From the NCBI GenBank assembly GCA_000711775.1, contig ARYC01000208.1, forward strand, positions 1-64,000: a DNA stretch of 64,000 nt. The letters run 5' to 3'. Under the pieces are notes generated by a model that ran no database searches, was not told where the DNA came from, and saw nothing but the letters and a program-made list of their open reading frames with translations. This document shows, piece by piece, positions 33,640-45,926 of the stretch (position 1 is its first letter; every line of letters begins with the position of its first letter). Source of the stretch: Oxytricha trifallax (Eukaryota; Ciliophora; Spirotrichea; Sporadotrichida; Oxytrichidae). A program made the translations under genes and the position numbers.

Positions 33640-34678
33640 TATGTTTTAAAGTTTCGATATGTTTTGATTATCAATTCATTTTGGTTCTCTTGAGTTGCTG
33701 CAATTATTTTTCAAATTTCGATTGCCTCTCTTTAAGTTTTTGTATTTTTTCAGCAGCTTCATCGACTTTTTTGTTTATCATTAAATTTTACTTAAATTCT
33801 TTTTTACGTGAGTAGCAAGAGATTCTTATGATGCAACACCGATTGAAGGAGCTACCTTTTTAATGTCATTTACCAATATTTTAAAAGCTTCTTGGATTTC
33901 TTCAATGCCTTCCCTTACTTATTATTAGATTTAATTGACCTCAAAAGCTGTAAGATTCTTTTCTTGTTCTTCAACTCTCTCTATAGTTAACAAGAAATTT
34001 TTATAAAGTTTCTCGTTTATTTTAGTTTCTAAGAACTCAAAAACTTTTACTATCAATCAATCGTACATATCTGACATAGCATTAATTGTCATTTACTTAT
34101 AATTAGTTGCTATAATTTCTTCAACCTTATCCAAATTTTTAAGATAAGTTTCGTCTGAAAATATTTGAGAACTTCCTTTAGTTTTAGTCAAATTCTAATT
34201 AGAGATTAATGATTCAAAAACAGGCTAAGTTTGAATATTTCTCCTTATCTCCTCCTCATATGAGCGAGAGTTTTTTTACCATCTATTTAGTCAATATCTG
34301 AGGTTTCTTTTATACTATTCTTCTTTAGTTGATTTCCACTTTATATATTTTGGACGTCTTTTTTTCCATAGGAAGTGAATTTACTATCACTTTTTCAATT
34401 ATTCAAAGTTGCAATCAACCAATTCTTATGAGTTTTAATAGGACTTGTCCCAAACTTTTTCTGCAATTTTATTTTGACATCTTTGAAAGTTCAATTCCCC
34501 ATAATCTTTTACATCATGAAATACTCTAGTTCTTTAATCTTAGCCTCCTCTTTCTTCAAATCATCAAGTTATCTTTCATAAAGAAATTATGCTATTTAAT
34601 TCGAAGGCTCAAAGAATTCCTCGATTTACATATGCCTCTTTTGGCTTTTTACTTTTTAGTCGTTGATTGCTTACTCAT
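33640..34678 (-). pseudogene. Decayed coiled-coil-type gene
   Basis: Starts MSKQSTTKKQKAKRG at ATG 34678. Several frames alternate over 1 kb: LDDLKKEEAKIKELEYFM, then KLQKKFGTSPIKTHKNW, then a long Glu/Lys-rich helical part (EEIIATNYKQ, VEEQEKNLTAFEV, REGIEEIQEAFKILVNDIKK). Multiple TGAs. The helical part resembles a coiled coil; no family was recognised. Confidence 0.45.
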
Positions 34679-35510
34679 TAATTTTATTATTATAAAAAAA
34701 ATACTTCCCCTTTTTATAGTCCATGAATATGCTAATCTTAGTAACCCCAAAATTAGTAGTTAAAGCTTCTTGAGGTATCCTTATTTACCCAAAATAGAGT
34801 TCATTTGTAAAATCAAGATTTATTTTAATCCCATTATTATTGCTTAGTTATTAGACTTAATATTATTATTAATTTATCAGATATTATATATAATCCTTTA
34901 AAAATTTTACCATAATCTACCAAAGTCTCATTAACTCCTCCAAAATCTTATAAAGTCTACTATCCCATATTTATATGTAAATCATAAATTTATTTCGTGA
35001 ATAAGTAAAATAAAGTTTGCTATATAATTTTTAAGGCATTATTTCAAATAATTATTGGATTTTTCTGATTTACTCAAAGCTATATTTTTTTTAAAAATGT
35101 CTCTTGGACACTTGTAACTACAGCTCGTAAATTTTCTAACTCCAATTATTGAGAAAAAATGAATGTCATAACCAAAAATTTTAGCTTATTTAGAAATTTC
35201 AGAATTTTATCTTCTGAGGTGATTTAAATTGATAAATCTGAATTATCCTAGTGTATCGGACAAATCTATTAAAAGAAAGTCGAGATGGGATTTTTAATTA
35301 TGAGATTTATAATTCATAATAAGAAACATACTAATTAATATTAAAACTTAATATAGTAATAAGCATTCATGAAATTTTTGAAATAAACTGAAATTAAATT
35401 ATAAATTAATCAAATATATTACAAATGAAAAAATGTATTATCAGAAACCTCTATGTCATTCAACATTAATTTAAGTTACAAAAAACATACCTAAAATTAT
35501 ATTTTTACAG
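34679..35510. other. AT-rich, nothing recognised
   Basis: Ends in an intron-like stretch (35475-35510) before the next exon. Confidence 0.4.
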
Positions 35511-35626
35511 GTGTTGCACCTAGTAAGACTGAAGGCGTCATCAGACAGGTAATTCAAGAAATCACTGAGAGAGGGGCACAGGAAGTCAATATTGGTGATG
35601 ATGACGAAGAAGAGGAAGATGAAACG
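35511..35626 (+). CDS. Acidic-tail exon, copy 1
   Basis: Preceded by a 36-nt GTTACA...ACAG intron (35475-35510). Reads GVAPSKTEGVIRQVIQ, then ITERG, and ends in a run of Asp/Glu (DDDEEEEDET). Parallel to the exon at 35809 in intron start sequence, spacing and protein pattern (P-KT, T-RG, acidic end). Function unknown; a C-terminal acidic tail is all that can be said. Confidence 0.55.
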
Positions 35627-35808
35627 TTTTTTTTTAGATTACATTGCTATTGCTATTATTACTAATTTCTAAGATTAAATTTGATTTTTAATTTATTTTT
35701 CAGATTATTTCAAATTTTTCATGATTCTTTAAGGTCAGACTCAGGTGGAGATAGAGCTCTCACACAAAATGAAAGTTACAAAAAACATATTTTTAATTTT
35801 TTTTATAG

Positions 35809-35930
35809 TGGTCCAACCTTGTAAGACCACAGATGCAGCTGGACTGGTGCTTCGCAAGACGGCACAGAGAGGGAACTTTCAAGACTTTGATATGAATCAG
35901 GATGAAAAAGACGACGATGAGGAAGAATAA
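35809..35930 (+). CDS. Acidic-tail exon, copy 2
   Basis: Preceded by a 34-nt intron with the same start (GTTACAAAAAACATA, 35775-35808) and a short upstream coding stretch (VEIELSHKMK). Reads PCKTTDAAGLVLRKTAQRG, then DFDMNQDEKDDDEEE. TAA at 35928 would be Gln in this code, so the segment either continues elsewhere or ends at a pointer. Tandem paralogue of 35511-35626, exactly 300 bp downstream at the intron start. Confidence 0.6.
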
Positions 35931-36189
35931 ACATAATTAGAGAGATTTCCATTTTTTATTAAGTTAATAAGATATAGTTATAATGTGATTAGAATGATTA
36001 ATAAATAAAGTTTTCATCTTATAAATCATCATTAATTGATTTATAAATTAATTAGGATATAAGACTAAATTAAAAATTTTAATTAATCAAATTAGCTTGT
36101 TAAGCTCAAAGAATTATACCATTTTAACTCAGCAGTTATTATTCTATTAAATAGGTTCCATTATTTAAGGAAAACCTTAGTTATCGAGA

Positions 36190-36943
36190 AGTGCATCATT
36201 CTGAAGTTGATGGACTAGACTAGTTACTTATAGTTCATTAAATCATCAATTTGCTCTCTTATTCCCTGAATTTCTTGTCTCATTCTTTCATTATTTTCCA
36301 GATATTTCTGCTTGCTATCTTTCATTTCCTCATTCTAATTCTGTCTTTATCTTCGTTTGGCAGACTACTCATTTGATAAGCTCAACTGCCTTTTATACTA
36401 AATATAGAATGAGTAGTAAGAAAATTTACCGCTGTAGCTTATAGAGTTATTTAAAGTAGAAACGAATTCTGGCTTCAAATGCTCAATTAAATTGTTTTAT
36501 TAGTCTAATTTTTAGCTACTCCTTATTTTAGCTTGCTATACCATGCCGTTAATACCCTCTTAATCCAAAGACAGCAAAATATCGACTATCCATTTTTTAT
36601 CAAAATGTAATCAGTCATATTGATCTGGTTAGTAATTTAAAAGTATAGGTTTAGTTTAGGCATACGCAAGAAAATCATCAGAGGTTAAACCTTTTATTTA
36701 AGAAACAACAGCAACGATAACATCTGACTTTTTCAAGTAATATAAAGTCGTTACTTACTAAATTTTACCTCTTTGTTTCCATTAATTATACTTCTAAAGA
36801 AATTAGGACATGCTAATGGGGTTCAAGTTCTTGTTGTTTTGCGACAAACTTGCTAACCAAAGACAATGGCATTCTTTGAATTTTGGATATTTACTTAAAG
36901 CTCGCTTAACGCTTGAAGTTAGTCTTCGGAGATTGAGAACCAT
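36190..36943 (-). CDS. Unrecognised 250-residue ORF
   Basis: Open from ATG 36943 for about 250 codons with only one TGA (36611-36613, codon 111). The N-terminus is basic (RRLTSSVKRALSKYPKF), the middle reads DVIVAVVSQIKGLTSDDFLA, and WIVDILLSLDQEGINGMVQQ looks like a helical DNA- or protein-binding segment. The C-terminus is a Gln/Glu/Arg-rich coiled coil (ERMRQEIQGIREQIDDLM). The end is uncertain because no TGA follows until about 36023. No known family. Codon composition is clearly coding against flanking AT-rich DNA. Confidence 0.6.
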
Positions 36944-39212
36944 ATCTTAGAACAATATCATATTTTATTTGTCTATTTTGCCACTTTTACACCTTTTCTA
37001 CCATTTTACTATTGACGTTTCTTTCTATATTTCTAATTAATATATTACGCTTTATGAAAAGTATTTTATCAAAAGTATTTATGAATGTAATTATATATAT
37101 ATAAGATTTTCAAATATAAAGCAAAAATATTCTGAAACGGCTTCGATTATAAAGTTTTCATAATAAAATATAAAAAGATTATCAAATTTAACTTAAGTTG
37201 AATCCTCGATATCCGTTAATAGCTTCATAAGAATTTAAATTTTAAATCCAATAACTTGATAATTTAGTTCACTAAAAGTTATTTTATTACCTAATTTTTA
37301 AAAATTAGGTTAGGGGTTGTTCCGGATGATTTAGAGATTTCTAAAAAATGGATTTATCTTTTGTAAACTTTATTTGAATTAAATCTTTGTTTAAAAATTT
37401 AATGCAAGTTTCATAACGGATCTGGATCTGAAGCGTATATTATGAAATATTGCTCAAAGCTATATTAAATTTGATTTATCATCTAACTCCATATTTTTTA
37501 CTTTTAGATAATACTTTTAATTTTTGAGTTTCGTTAAAATTCAGTATTTAAATTTTAATTGTTCTTTTTTTCTAGCATTATATTATAAATTACTTCTTAT
37601 TTTTTAGGCATTAATTTTATTTTTAACTAAGCTAAAATTGACTTTCAAACAAACAAATTATAATACAGATCATTAATCTTTAAAATAATTGAATTGTTTG
37701 AATTTAATAAATTACAATATTGATTTATAATATTTTAATTGTGATTTATATTGAACTGCGAAACTTAATAGAAGTAAAAAAAAATTAAGCTTAATACTTC
37801 TCATTTTAGTTTACAATTACAAGTTAATAATTCTCAAATACTTTTTAAACTGATAAACTTTAAATTAACTTAAATTAATTTAAATATATGAATGAAACAA
37901 AAAGTATTTAGTTTTTTTTAATTTAGTTTATTAAAAATGCGATATTGATTTTGGCTTGTAAAATTCAAACAATCAGTATAATATCTTATATGCTATGCAT
38001 ATTAATTATAAATTTAAAAGTTAAAATAAATTGTCTTAAGATATACAATATATATATAGTTTACTTTAAAATAGTTAAATTATTCTATATTTCTAAAGGT
38101 TAATAAAAATAATTTGATTTAAGAGTAAATAAATAATGACAGTATTAATTTATTTTTAAATCTTATGATTCATTTTCTTTTTATATAAATATTAGTCCTT
38201 TCTTGAAAATAAAGCAACCATAAAAAAATTAACTAAAGAAATCTCAGCAAATAATTTTTTTAAATAAAAGGAAATATTAAATGGTCTTAAGTATTATAGA
38301 TGCTGAAGAGTAAGAGGAAAAGGCTTAAAAATGAATATAGATTCTGAGGTATATTTAAATAATATAATATAATTCTTTTTTAATATGTCATGAGCGTGGG
38401 GTTATAATTTCTTAATAAATAATTTAATTTAGTTTCGCAAATAAGTACAAAATAAGTTAATAAATATAGCAAAGTGATTCATAATTTAAATATCTTAAAG
38501 AATAAATTATTTCAGATTAAATATACTAAAATGAATAAATAAAAAAGTAAAAAGATATAATATATTCATTCTATAAGCATATGTATGTTGATAGTAAAAT
38601 TATATCAATGCCAAAATATTACAAACAGTTTAACTATTTGGCTTTATTTTATGAAGCCATTTATATATACTTAAATACTAGATTTTCATTCTTCAAATAT
38701 TAGAATTCAATATTATTTTTTAAAGTAAAATTGAATTATTTAATCTAAAAATGGCTTGCGTTATACCAAAATAAATGAGTCTTTAAATAGTGTTGAAACA
38801 ATATCTACATGAACAACTTTGAAAAAAAATCAGAAATATTAACATCTAAATATTCAACAATTACAAATATTACAACCACTATTGAAAAGTTAAAAATCCC
38901 AATTTTTAAACTTAACATCATCAGAAATATTTTAACTGCCATTAATTTGATTGCTGCCTAATCTGAATTTGGAATAGAAAATTTTTATGAGTTTCTACTC
39001 CGATAATCTTAATAAAATATATCTCCATACCTATTATTAATAGCTAATAATTCAATATTAAATTTATTATATATTTAATGAATAGCTTTTATTACTGGTA
39101 GAATAAAAATGTTAGATAAATTTGAAAATAATCAAAAATTTCTAGATTGGTTTTCACAAAATAAATTGCGAAGCTTTTAAAAATAAATGATTTCTGAATT
39201 GAATAAATAATA
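36944..39212. other. AT-rich; one tiny possible exon
   Basis: Mostly featureless. At 38281 an ATG opens a short acidic frame (MVLSIIDAEEQEEKAQK) that may be a first exon. Nothing else is supportable. Confidence 0.35.
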
Positions 39213-39494
39213 TGGGAAAAAGAATATGAAGAGCAAGGGTCTGGTTCAGTGATCTTCAACACACAAATACACAAAAAGGACAAAATAGTCATGAGATATA
39301 ACTTAATAACGCAGATAGAACACGACGACAAGGACTTAGAGGGGAGATTCAGCAAACTGGTAGAAAAAATCTCCGAAATTAAAGGGTACCTATTCAATGG
39401 AACCACCCAGCAGAATCTAGGGGAACAAGAACCACAAATAGAATTCCAAAAGAAGATATAAGAGAGATTGACAAAGGGAAAGAGGAGCAACTGA
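39213..39494 (+). CDS. Unrecognised coding fragment
   Basis: 94 open codons ending at TGA 39492-39494: EKEYEEQGSGSVIFNTQ, then KDKIVMRYNLITQIEHDDKD, SKLVEKISEIKGYLF and a Lys-rich end. Less AT-rich than its flanks. A further coding-like stretch upstream (DKFENNQKFLDWFSQNKL, 39110-39170) is in another frame. Likely one segment of a larger gene. Confidence 0.5.
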
Positions 39495-40086
39495 AATTGT
39501 AAGGAAATGACAAGAAATAATAGAAGGGATCAACAGAAAATAGATTGATGGAGAGCTAAAATTTCGTTGATCGAGGAATAGTGAGTATCCTGAGTATAAC
39601 AAAAATCTGATGATAAAAAACTTGCATTTATATAATCTGGTAATTACTCAATCTATTTTATATTATTTTTATTGCCTTCTTAGTTATTAACTACTATTAA
39701 CTTATTTTGACAAATATCTGTGTAATGAATGGTTGAAAATAAATAAAAATATAGCAGCAATAACAATGAATATATTATATTTTAAAAGAGGAAGGACTAG
39801 TTGATTTAAAAATAAATAATTAAAAATATATCATAAGACATGTTTTTTAATTTCTTAATATTAAATCTTTGTAGTTACTACATCTTATAAGTTTAATATA
39901 CTTATTTTCTAATAAATATTTGATTTAATCAAGTTTTATTCTTCTAGTTATTTTAACTCTCAAAATAATTCAAGTAAATTTATAAATAATATATAAATTA
40001 AATATAGTTAAATTCAACCATATAAAATACTTTTACTTTAATCAAATAGTCTAGAGACAAAAAAACAATAAAAAATGTGTGTACAA
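39495..40086. other. AT-rich, nothing recognised
   Basis: No supportable feature. Confidence 0.45.
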
Positions 40087-40427
40087 TCCCTCTTTCAGGT
40101 GACGGTTAAAATTTTTATTGGAGGTGACTAGTGTCTTCTTCATCTTCAATGTCTTCAGCTGTTTCAACGTAGATTGTCAAAATTCATTTGGAATTAGCCT
40201 ATGTCTAACTGAGTTCAGAACATTGTTCTATAAATGCTTTTTGAATTCATTTTCTTCCACAAAAGCTAGTTCAGGAAGAACTTAAAGGCACCCAAAAATT
40301 CTAAACAGAATTATCTCTAAATCTAGATAGAATTGTGATAAAAGTACCTAGCACGAATTCAATAGTTTCAATCAGTTAAAGTTAGAAAAGCTGCAAGAAA
40401 AATTTTAACCGTCACCTCAAAGAGGGA
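40087..40427. mobile_element. 341-bp unit with 30-bp inverted ends
   Basis: Ends TCCCTCTTTCAGGTGACGG... and its inverted copy at 40398-40427 differ at one of 30 positions. The interior is coding on the reverse strand and is not AT filler, which is unusual for a MITE. It may be a miniature element that captured gene sequence, or a macronuclear segment with inverted pointers. Confidence 0.6.
40119..40396 (-). CDS. Coding fragment inside the inverted-end unit
   Basis: Reverse strand: SQFYLDLEIILFRIFGCLQV, LPELAFVEENEFKKHLQNNV, then (after one frame change) TIYVETAEDIEDEEDTSHLQ. Helical with an acidic end, somewhat like a HEAT-repeat segment. It could belong to the helical gene at 40774-42440 in inverted orientation; not proven. 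Confidence 0.45.
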
Positions 40428-40773
40428 ATATTATTTGACAATATGATTTAGTCTTTCTGTATAGTAGTATTGTAGGATATTTATTTTTAATCCTTACTTA
40501 CCTTAAAAATTGACATTTTTGAATTCGAATTAATAAAGAATGTGAGAAATATGACAAGTGGAATACGGGAATACAATTAAAACTAAAATCATTTAATGTT
40601 TGGTCTTACTCTAATATTACAAAGTATTATTTTTAGTTATATAATATTTAGTAACTCTCTCCTTCTTATTTTAAATATTCAGGTAAACAATTCCATATTC
40701 AACTATTTATGAAAGTGAATAGTCATTTTTATATTTAATTTCAATTGTTTAAATAGAATTTAAAGTCTAGGGC

Positions 40774-41168
40774 CATGATTTGCAAATCATAACAATGCAA
40801 AAGTAAATCTATAATTGTGTTTGATGTAGCGTAGAAATTCAAGAAGTAATACTCTACATCTAAAGAATTAGAAAGGTAAAATATTTAATGGGATAATTCT
40901 TGGCTTCGATACACCTCTGGTGTTCAAATGAAACTAGATTAAGAGTAAGGATTTTTGCTTGTCAATGAATACAACTGCCATCTTAAGGGCACTAAAACAG
41001 AAGATTAAAAAATTATTATGAAATTTCGAGACCTACTACTTTATCAAATCACTTAAATCATAAGTTTACTTTCTCAATCTTAAATATCAACCTATTTCTG
41101 CTTAATCTACAATAAAACTATTTTCTATCTTTTCCTATTTTAAAACCCTATTATGAATTTGGTGAAAT
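40774..41168 (+). CDS. Unknown gene, first segment
   Basis: Open frame from ATG 40774 (MICKSQQCKSKSIIVFDVAQ) to TGA near 41168 with no internal TGA. The central part is clearly coding-like (WLRYTSGVQMKLDQEQGFLL, then TEDQKIIMKFRDLLLYQ); the last third becomes AT-driven. Probably the start of the gene that continues at 41430. Confidence 0.5.
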
Positions 41169-41429
41169 TTTGAATATTAAAAATTTTTAGTTTATATTTT
41201 GTTATATTTATCATATCTATTATTAAATATATATTAAGTTATTAGTATATTTAAAAATAAGTTGAAAATGAAATACAATAAATTTAATATTTCATGAAAA
41301 CAATCAAATCAGTATGAAAAATATTAACGAGATGGAGTTTTTGAGATTGAAAAAAGTACTGCTAATTAAGGTTTTATGGCATTTTTAGTTTAATTGCGCA
41401 TTACAGTTTATATAAAATAAAATTCCACA

Positions 41430-42440
41430 CTTTTTCATCCTCACGATCTATATCAGAATGGTTCATCGAAATTCTGAATGCTCTCGCAAACTACTGCTTA
41501 AGCCACAACAATATGATGAAAGATATCTTTACATTTGACTGCTTAATTTACTTTTCCTATTTCTACCTGGCCACTGCAAGCTAATATTTATAAAAGATTT
41601 CATTTAGTCATTAGAATTTTTCTTTGATGACAACTTGATTTCCTATTAATTAATGTAAGTTTATTGACAAATTAACATCAAATTTCACAAATTTTTATTC
41701 TTAAAACTACCTAGGATAAAACTTTAGATACTTGAATGTTAATTTGATAATAAAACTTCAATATCTACTTGAGAGATGTGGTCAATTCAACATTGAGATC
41801 TACTCCAATAATCTTCAATAATGCGTGAAAATAACAATAAAAACATTGTTTAGTTATTTGTTATAGGAATCTGAAGAAGTCATAACCGAACAAGTCTTTT
41901 GTATTATTTAAGTCAACCATTATTAAGATCATAAGAATGATACTGATTAAATAGTAACCCATATTATTTCATCGCATAGATTCATCTTCTTGGTATTTTA
42001 TTTTATCCTTTAAAATTGAAAGGGGAAGAGTACTTACCGATTGCCACAAGGTTTATTAATTGTTTAGCCTATGATAAATAGAATCTTTATCTCTAATCTT
42101 AGTTGCGCTTAATTTAAGCAATTATTTATTGTAGGTCGATCAAGAAAAATGATACTTTAAAGTGGATCTTCTCTTACTAAGTTAATTGTTTATATGAAAT
42201 CTCAGTAAATACTTAATTATATTATACTTCACTATATACTTCATACTATCTTTGAGATATATGATGCCGTGTAGCATGAAGAGGATCTTTTAATGCATAA
42301 AGTGATAAAAATGTTCCGTTAAAAAGTTTCCAAAGTCATCAGCTCTAAATAACTACTCATCGATTTATTACTAAAGGTTTGGCAAAATCTCTAAAAAATG
42401 ATAGACAATTCATTTATGCTTTGTGTGTTATTCATGTAAT
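41430..42440 (+). CDS. Unknown helical (HEAT-like) gene, later segments
   Basis: Several in-order coding blocks: SISEWFIEILNALANYCLSH, FDCLIYFSYFYLATAS; after a GT...TTATAG gap, ESEEVITEQVFCIIQVNHYQ; then YLPIATRFINCLAYD and LKWIFSYQVNCLYEI; finally EIYDAVQHEEDLLMHKVIKM and LLIDLLLKVWQNLQKMI. The run of amphipathic helices suggests a HEAT/exportin-like solenoid, but I see no diagnostic motif. The blocks change frame, so introns, eliminated spacers or decay divide them. Confidence 0.45.
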
Positions 42441-43842
42441 GATATCCTGTAGAATTACTTTTCATTTCATAAAATTCCAAAATATAAAATTTAAGTATAA
42501 ATTTCTATAGAAGTGTTAATTAAACTGGTCATAATATCTGGTCATTTCTTTAACTTATGAATAGTAAATATTTAACTTCAATAACTATTCATAGTTAAAA
42601 TTAATAAAGGCATATATCAATCAATAAAATTAATATAAAAAATCATTATTTTAGTTTAAATTTTATTTAAGGGAGTTAACATAAACATTTATTAAATTAA
42701 TTATGAAATCTTAATCGATTTAAATGAATTTTTGCATAATTCATTTGAATCTTCACTTTTTAATAATTATATAATCAAAAATGGTAGTCCCAATATTGGT
42801 ACTTTAATATTGGCTTAATGATTTATTTAAATTTCGAACTCTTCCTTTATCAAAGTCTACTATTTATATTACTAATTATCCCCCTTTGGTTTTTGATAAA
42901 TTTAAATATCAATTAAATTTACTTTACTTTTAATTTAAATAAATACTCTGATTTTATAAGTGATATCTAAAACGAAAATATAATAGTTATTGCATAAACT
43001 CATTAAATTTAGGATTATAAATTATTAAAAATTATATTATTAACTTAAATATATATTGATTTTAATTCATCATTTAATTATTACTAATCAAATAACGATT
43101 CATATATTAACAAAGATTGACAGATTATCGATATAATTTTGTATTTTTTTAATAAATTTATCATTAATCAATTTATAAAGAAATGAATTTCATTGCCTTC
43201 ATAGATATTGGATTTAATGCATTTTTATTAGCTGCATGAAAGAATATGCATAAAGCAGTTTTATTATTGCATTTTTAAAAAAATATTCTAATTAAATAAT
43301 TCAATACCTTATAATGTTTAATTATATCGCAAGTTTATAATAATAATACAATCACTTTTTCTTATTTTCTATGAAAATTTTAAGCAGGTTAAATACACCC
43401 CTATAAATCTTTTTTTAATTAATAATCTGTCGACCTTTTTGCCACTGAGAAATACTATGAGAAAAAGCTTTTTAGATTATGTGAGATAAATTCATGTTGC
43501 ATTCCTATCTGTGCTGATTTTCATTCATAAAATTATAATAATAGAAATTATATTTAAAGGATTTTAATTTTTAAAAATTGCCATCAGTTTACGTTTTTAT
43601 GATATTCAGAGGTAATATATAATTTATACAATTATACCATGATAAATATTTTCTTTTTTTTATTGTCTTAAATTGTTTAAAGCAGGTAAATAAAAAATTA
43701 TCAATAATTTAATAGAGATATCTGTATTCTATTGATCAGTTTTATTAATTGCATAAAAATAAATACATTCACTTTTCTAAGGGGAGTTTAATTATTAAAT
43801 AAAGGCTCTAGGCTTTTTAAAGTATTTCCTTACCTATTGCTT
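42441..43842. other. AT-rich, nothing recognised
   Basis: Contains a small hairpin near 42555-42595 (ACTATGAATAGT-type). No gene. Confidence 0.45.
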
Positions 43843-44035
43843 TTCTCTTAGATGGAGTAGAGACAGAATATCCGTACTTCTGAGTATTTAACTTTTGAAG
43901 TACCCCTATAAGTGCAGTTAGAACTGAATGAATTACAACCCCAATATGTGCTTCAAAAATCATAGATTCATCTATTGCTATATATTCAAAATTTGAAGTC
44001 TATCTCGAGCTACTTTTCGTGCGCTCACCGAATAT
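43843..44035 (+). CDS. Short unrecognised coding fragment
   Basis: Frame with EYLTFEVPLQVQLELNELQP and then LLYIQNLKSISSYFSCAHR. More GC than the flanks. Probably one gene segment. Confidence 0.35.
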
Positions 44036-44694
44036 ATATGCAATTAATAATATTTAGCTCCTTATTTATATAAAAATAGATATTTTACAAAAATTCTCCT
44101 AGCAAAGAATTTATTTTTCTAGATATAATTTTAATAATTATAATTTTCCTTTAAATATGAAAAGAACCCCCAAAATCAAAGTAATTAGAATATTAAAAAT
44201 CCATTTATAACGAATACTTTTTTTCTGAACCAAAACATCTTCTGATAATGTTTCTAAGCATTAACAACTCTATGATACTATAAATTGAAAATGATGCATT
44301 TGTGGGAGGTGTCCGACCTGCTTGATATAATATTATTTACTTATTTATTAGAATAATTATAATTTTATCAGAAACTTTATTATTATTAATAGTGTATAAT
44401 TTATTCATACAATAAAATCTCAATATTTACATAAACTTTTAAACTATCATAAATTATAATTTACTTAAATAGGTAAAAAATAAGAGACAAATTCATATTA
44501 TAATTAAAATAACTGAAATCCTTAAGTATGAAGCATATCAAGTTATTTATATCTAAATATAACTTATATTTTACATTTTTTAATCAATTATAATTTTTAA
44601 TAATTGAAAAATCCATATCAATATTGAAATTCACTTGCTTAAAAAGATTTAGCTCCATTAATTCATCTGTGAATAAATATCAAGAACAGAATTT
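44036..44694. other. AT-rich, nothing recognised
   Basis: No supportable feature. Confidence 0.4.
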
Positions 44695-45077
44695 CACAAT
44701 TCAAGCTACTACGTGTAGTCATCAACGATAAAGCTATTTATCAATTAAAAATATGATGAATTGGATTTATTAGCAGGAAAATGGAGTAAAACAAATTCTT
44801 GAGAGATAAAAAATGTGTAAAAGCACCTCATTAACCCCACTTATTGTTAGTGTTCAAACAATAATTGCATGAATTTGATGTTGTTAAGATTAATTAAAGG
44901 CTCTTAAGAATTGGGAATCTACGATATAAGGTAGATCTATGGATTTAATTCTGAAAAGAAACCAACCAATAGTAGATACAAAAGACTATGGATTACTAAT
45001 TATCAAAATCATAAACGACCTTGCTTTTGAAATACTAGAAAAAGCATTCTATCAAATATTTGTGAAAGACTGACAAA
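44695..45077 (+). pseudogene. Broken coding fragment
   Basis: Three consecutive short frames: YDELDLLAGKWSKTNS; HEFDVVKINQRLLRIGNLRY; and MDLILKRNQPIVDTKDYG leading to NDLAFEILEKAFYQIF. TGAs separate them. Coding-like but no family recognised. Confidence 0.35.
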
Positions 45078-45212
45078 ATATGAAATAATCCATCAAGATT
45101 GTATAAATTAGAATTAAATGTTTATTAAGGTATTTTATGATAAAACTATAATAATATAGTCATCACTCTTAAAAGTATTTAGGATAATTAAATGACTTTG
45201 CTTGTGCATTTT

Positions 45213-45247
45213 CTCAACTGTCAGCACTTTCCAAAAAATGTTGAGGG
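45213..45247. repeat. Hairpin relic related to 50751-50789
   Basis: CTCAACTGTCAGCACTTT followed by AATGTTGAGGG; it resembles the palindrome at 50.75 kb with part of the second arm missing. Confidence 0.4.
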
Positions 45248-45926
45248 CAACTGCGATTTAACAATTTATTATACTTTTTCATTGTTTAAATTAATTAATT
45301 AAAAGAAAAATTCTTGAAGATTGAGTGAAAGTTAAAATTAGTAATGACATATAAATTAAAAGATAGATATTTTACATATATTTTAAAGACGTATAGAGAG
45401 AGTAAGATAGTCAACTGAATTACTTTAGCATATTAAGATTAAAATAATGATTAAATCATATCTGTTGGAGTTATAAACTTAATTATTTTAAGCATAACTC
45501 AATTTTCATTAAAAGAAAAGTACTAGTAACATCAGTGTTAAGCTAAATTAATAGAGAATAGAGCAGCTTCCTCTAATGTTGGTATTGCTTAAATATGAAG
45601 CTACAAATGAAAATCGCTTGGTTACAGGACCTAACAAACAACAGTTCGTAGGAAGAAAAGAATTGAGGTATAAGACATATTTGCCATTTACTGTAACACT
45701 ATAACTTGCATAATGATCTGTGTGATCACCATAGAGCACCATTTGCTTTTGATAAAACAGAAATCAAATGAATATCTTTAGCAAAAACAACAAAACTTTA
45801 GATTTTATTGACATAGGAATATTAGTGTTAGTGGTTATCAATTTTTCTTAAAGCATTAGGAATCAGAATAGGAAGATCTGTCAATTTCATTAGAGCTGAT
45901 ACTACTAGCAAAGTAGCATTGAGATG

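Noticed and set aside
40119-42440. Naming the helical gene an exportin/importin
   Set aside because: Amphipathic helices alone do not identify a HEAT family; no diagnostic motif was seen and the segments are broken.
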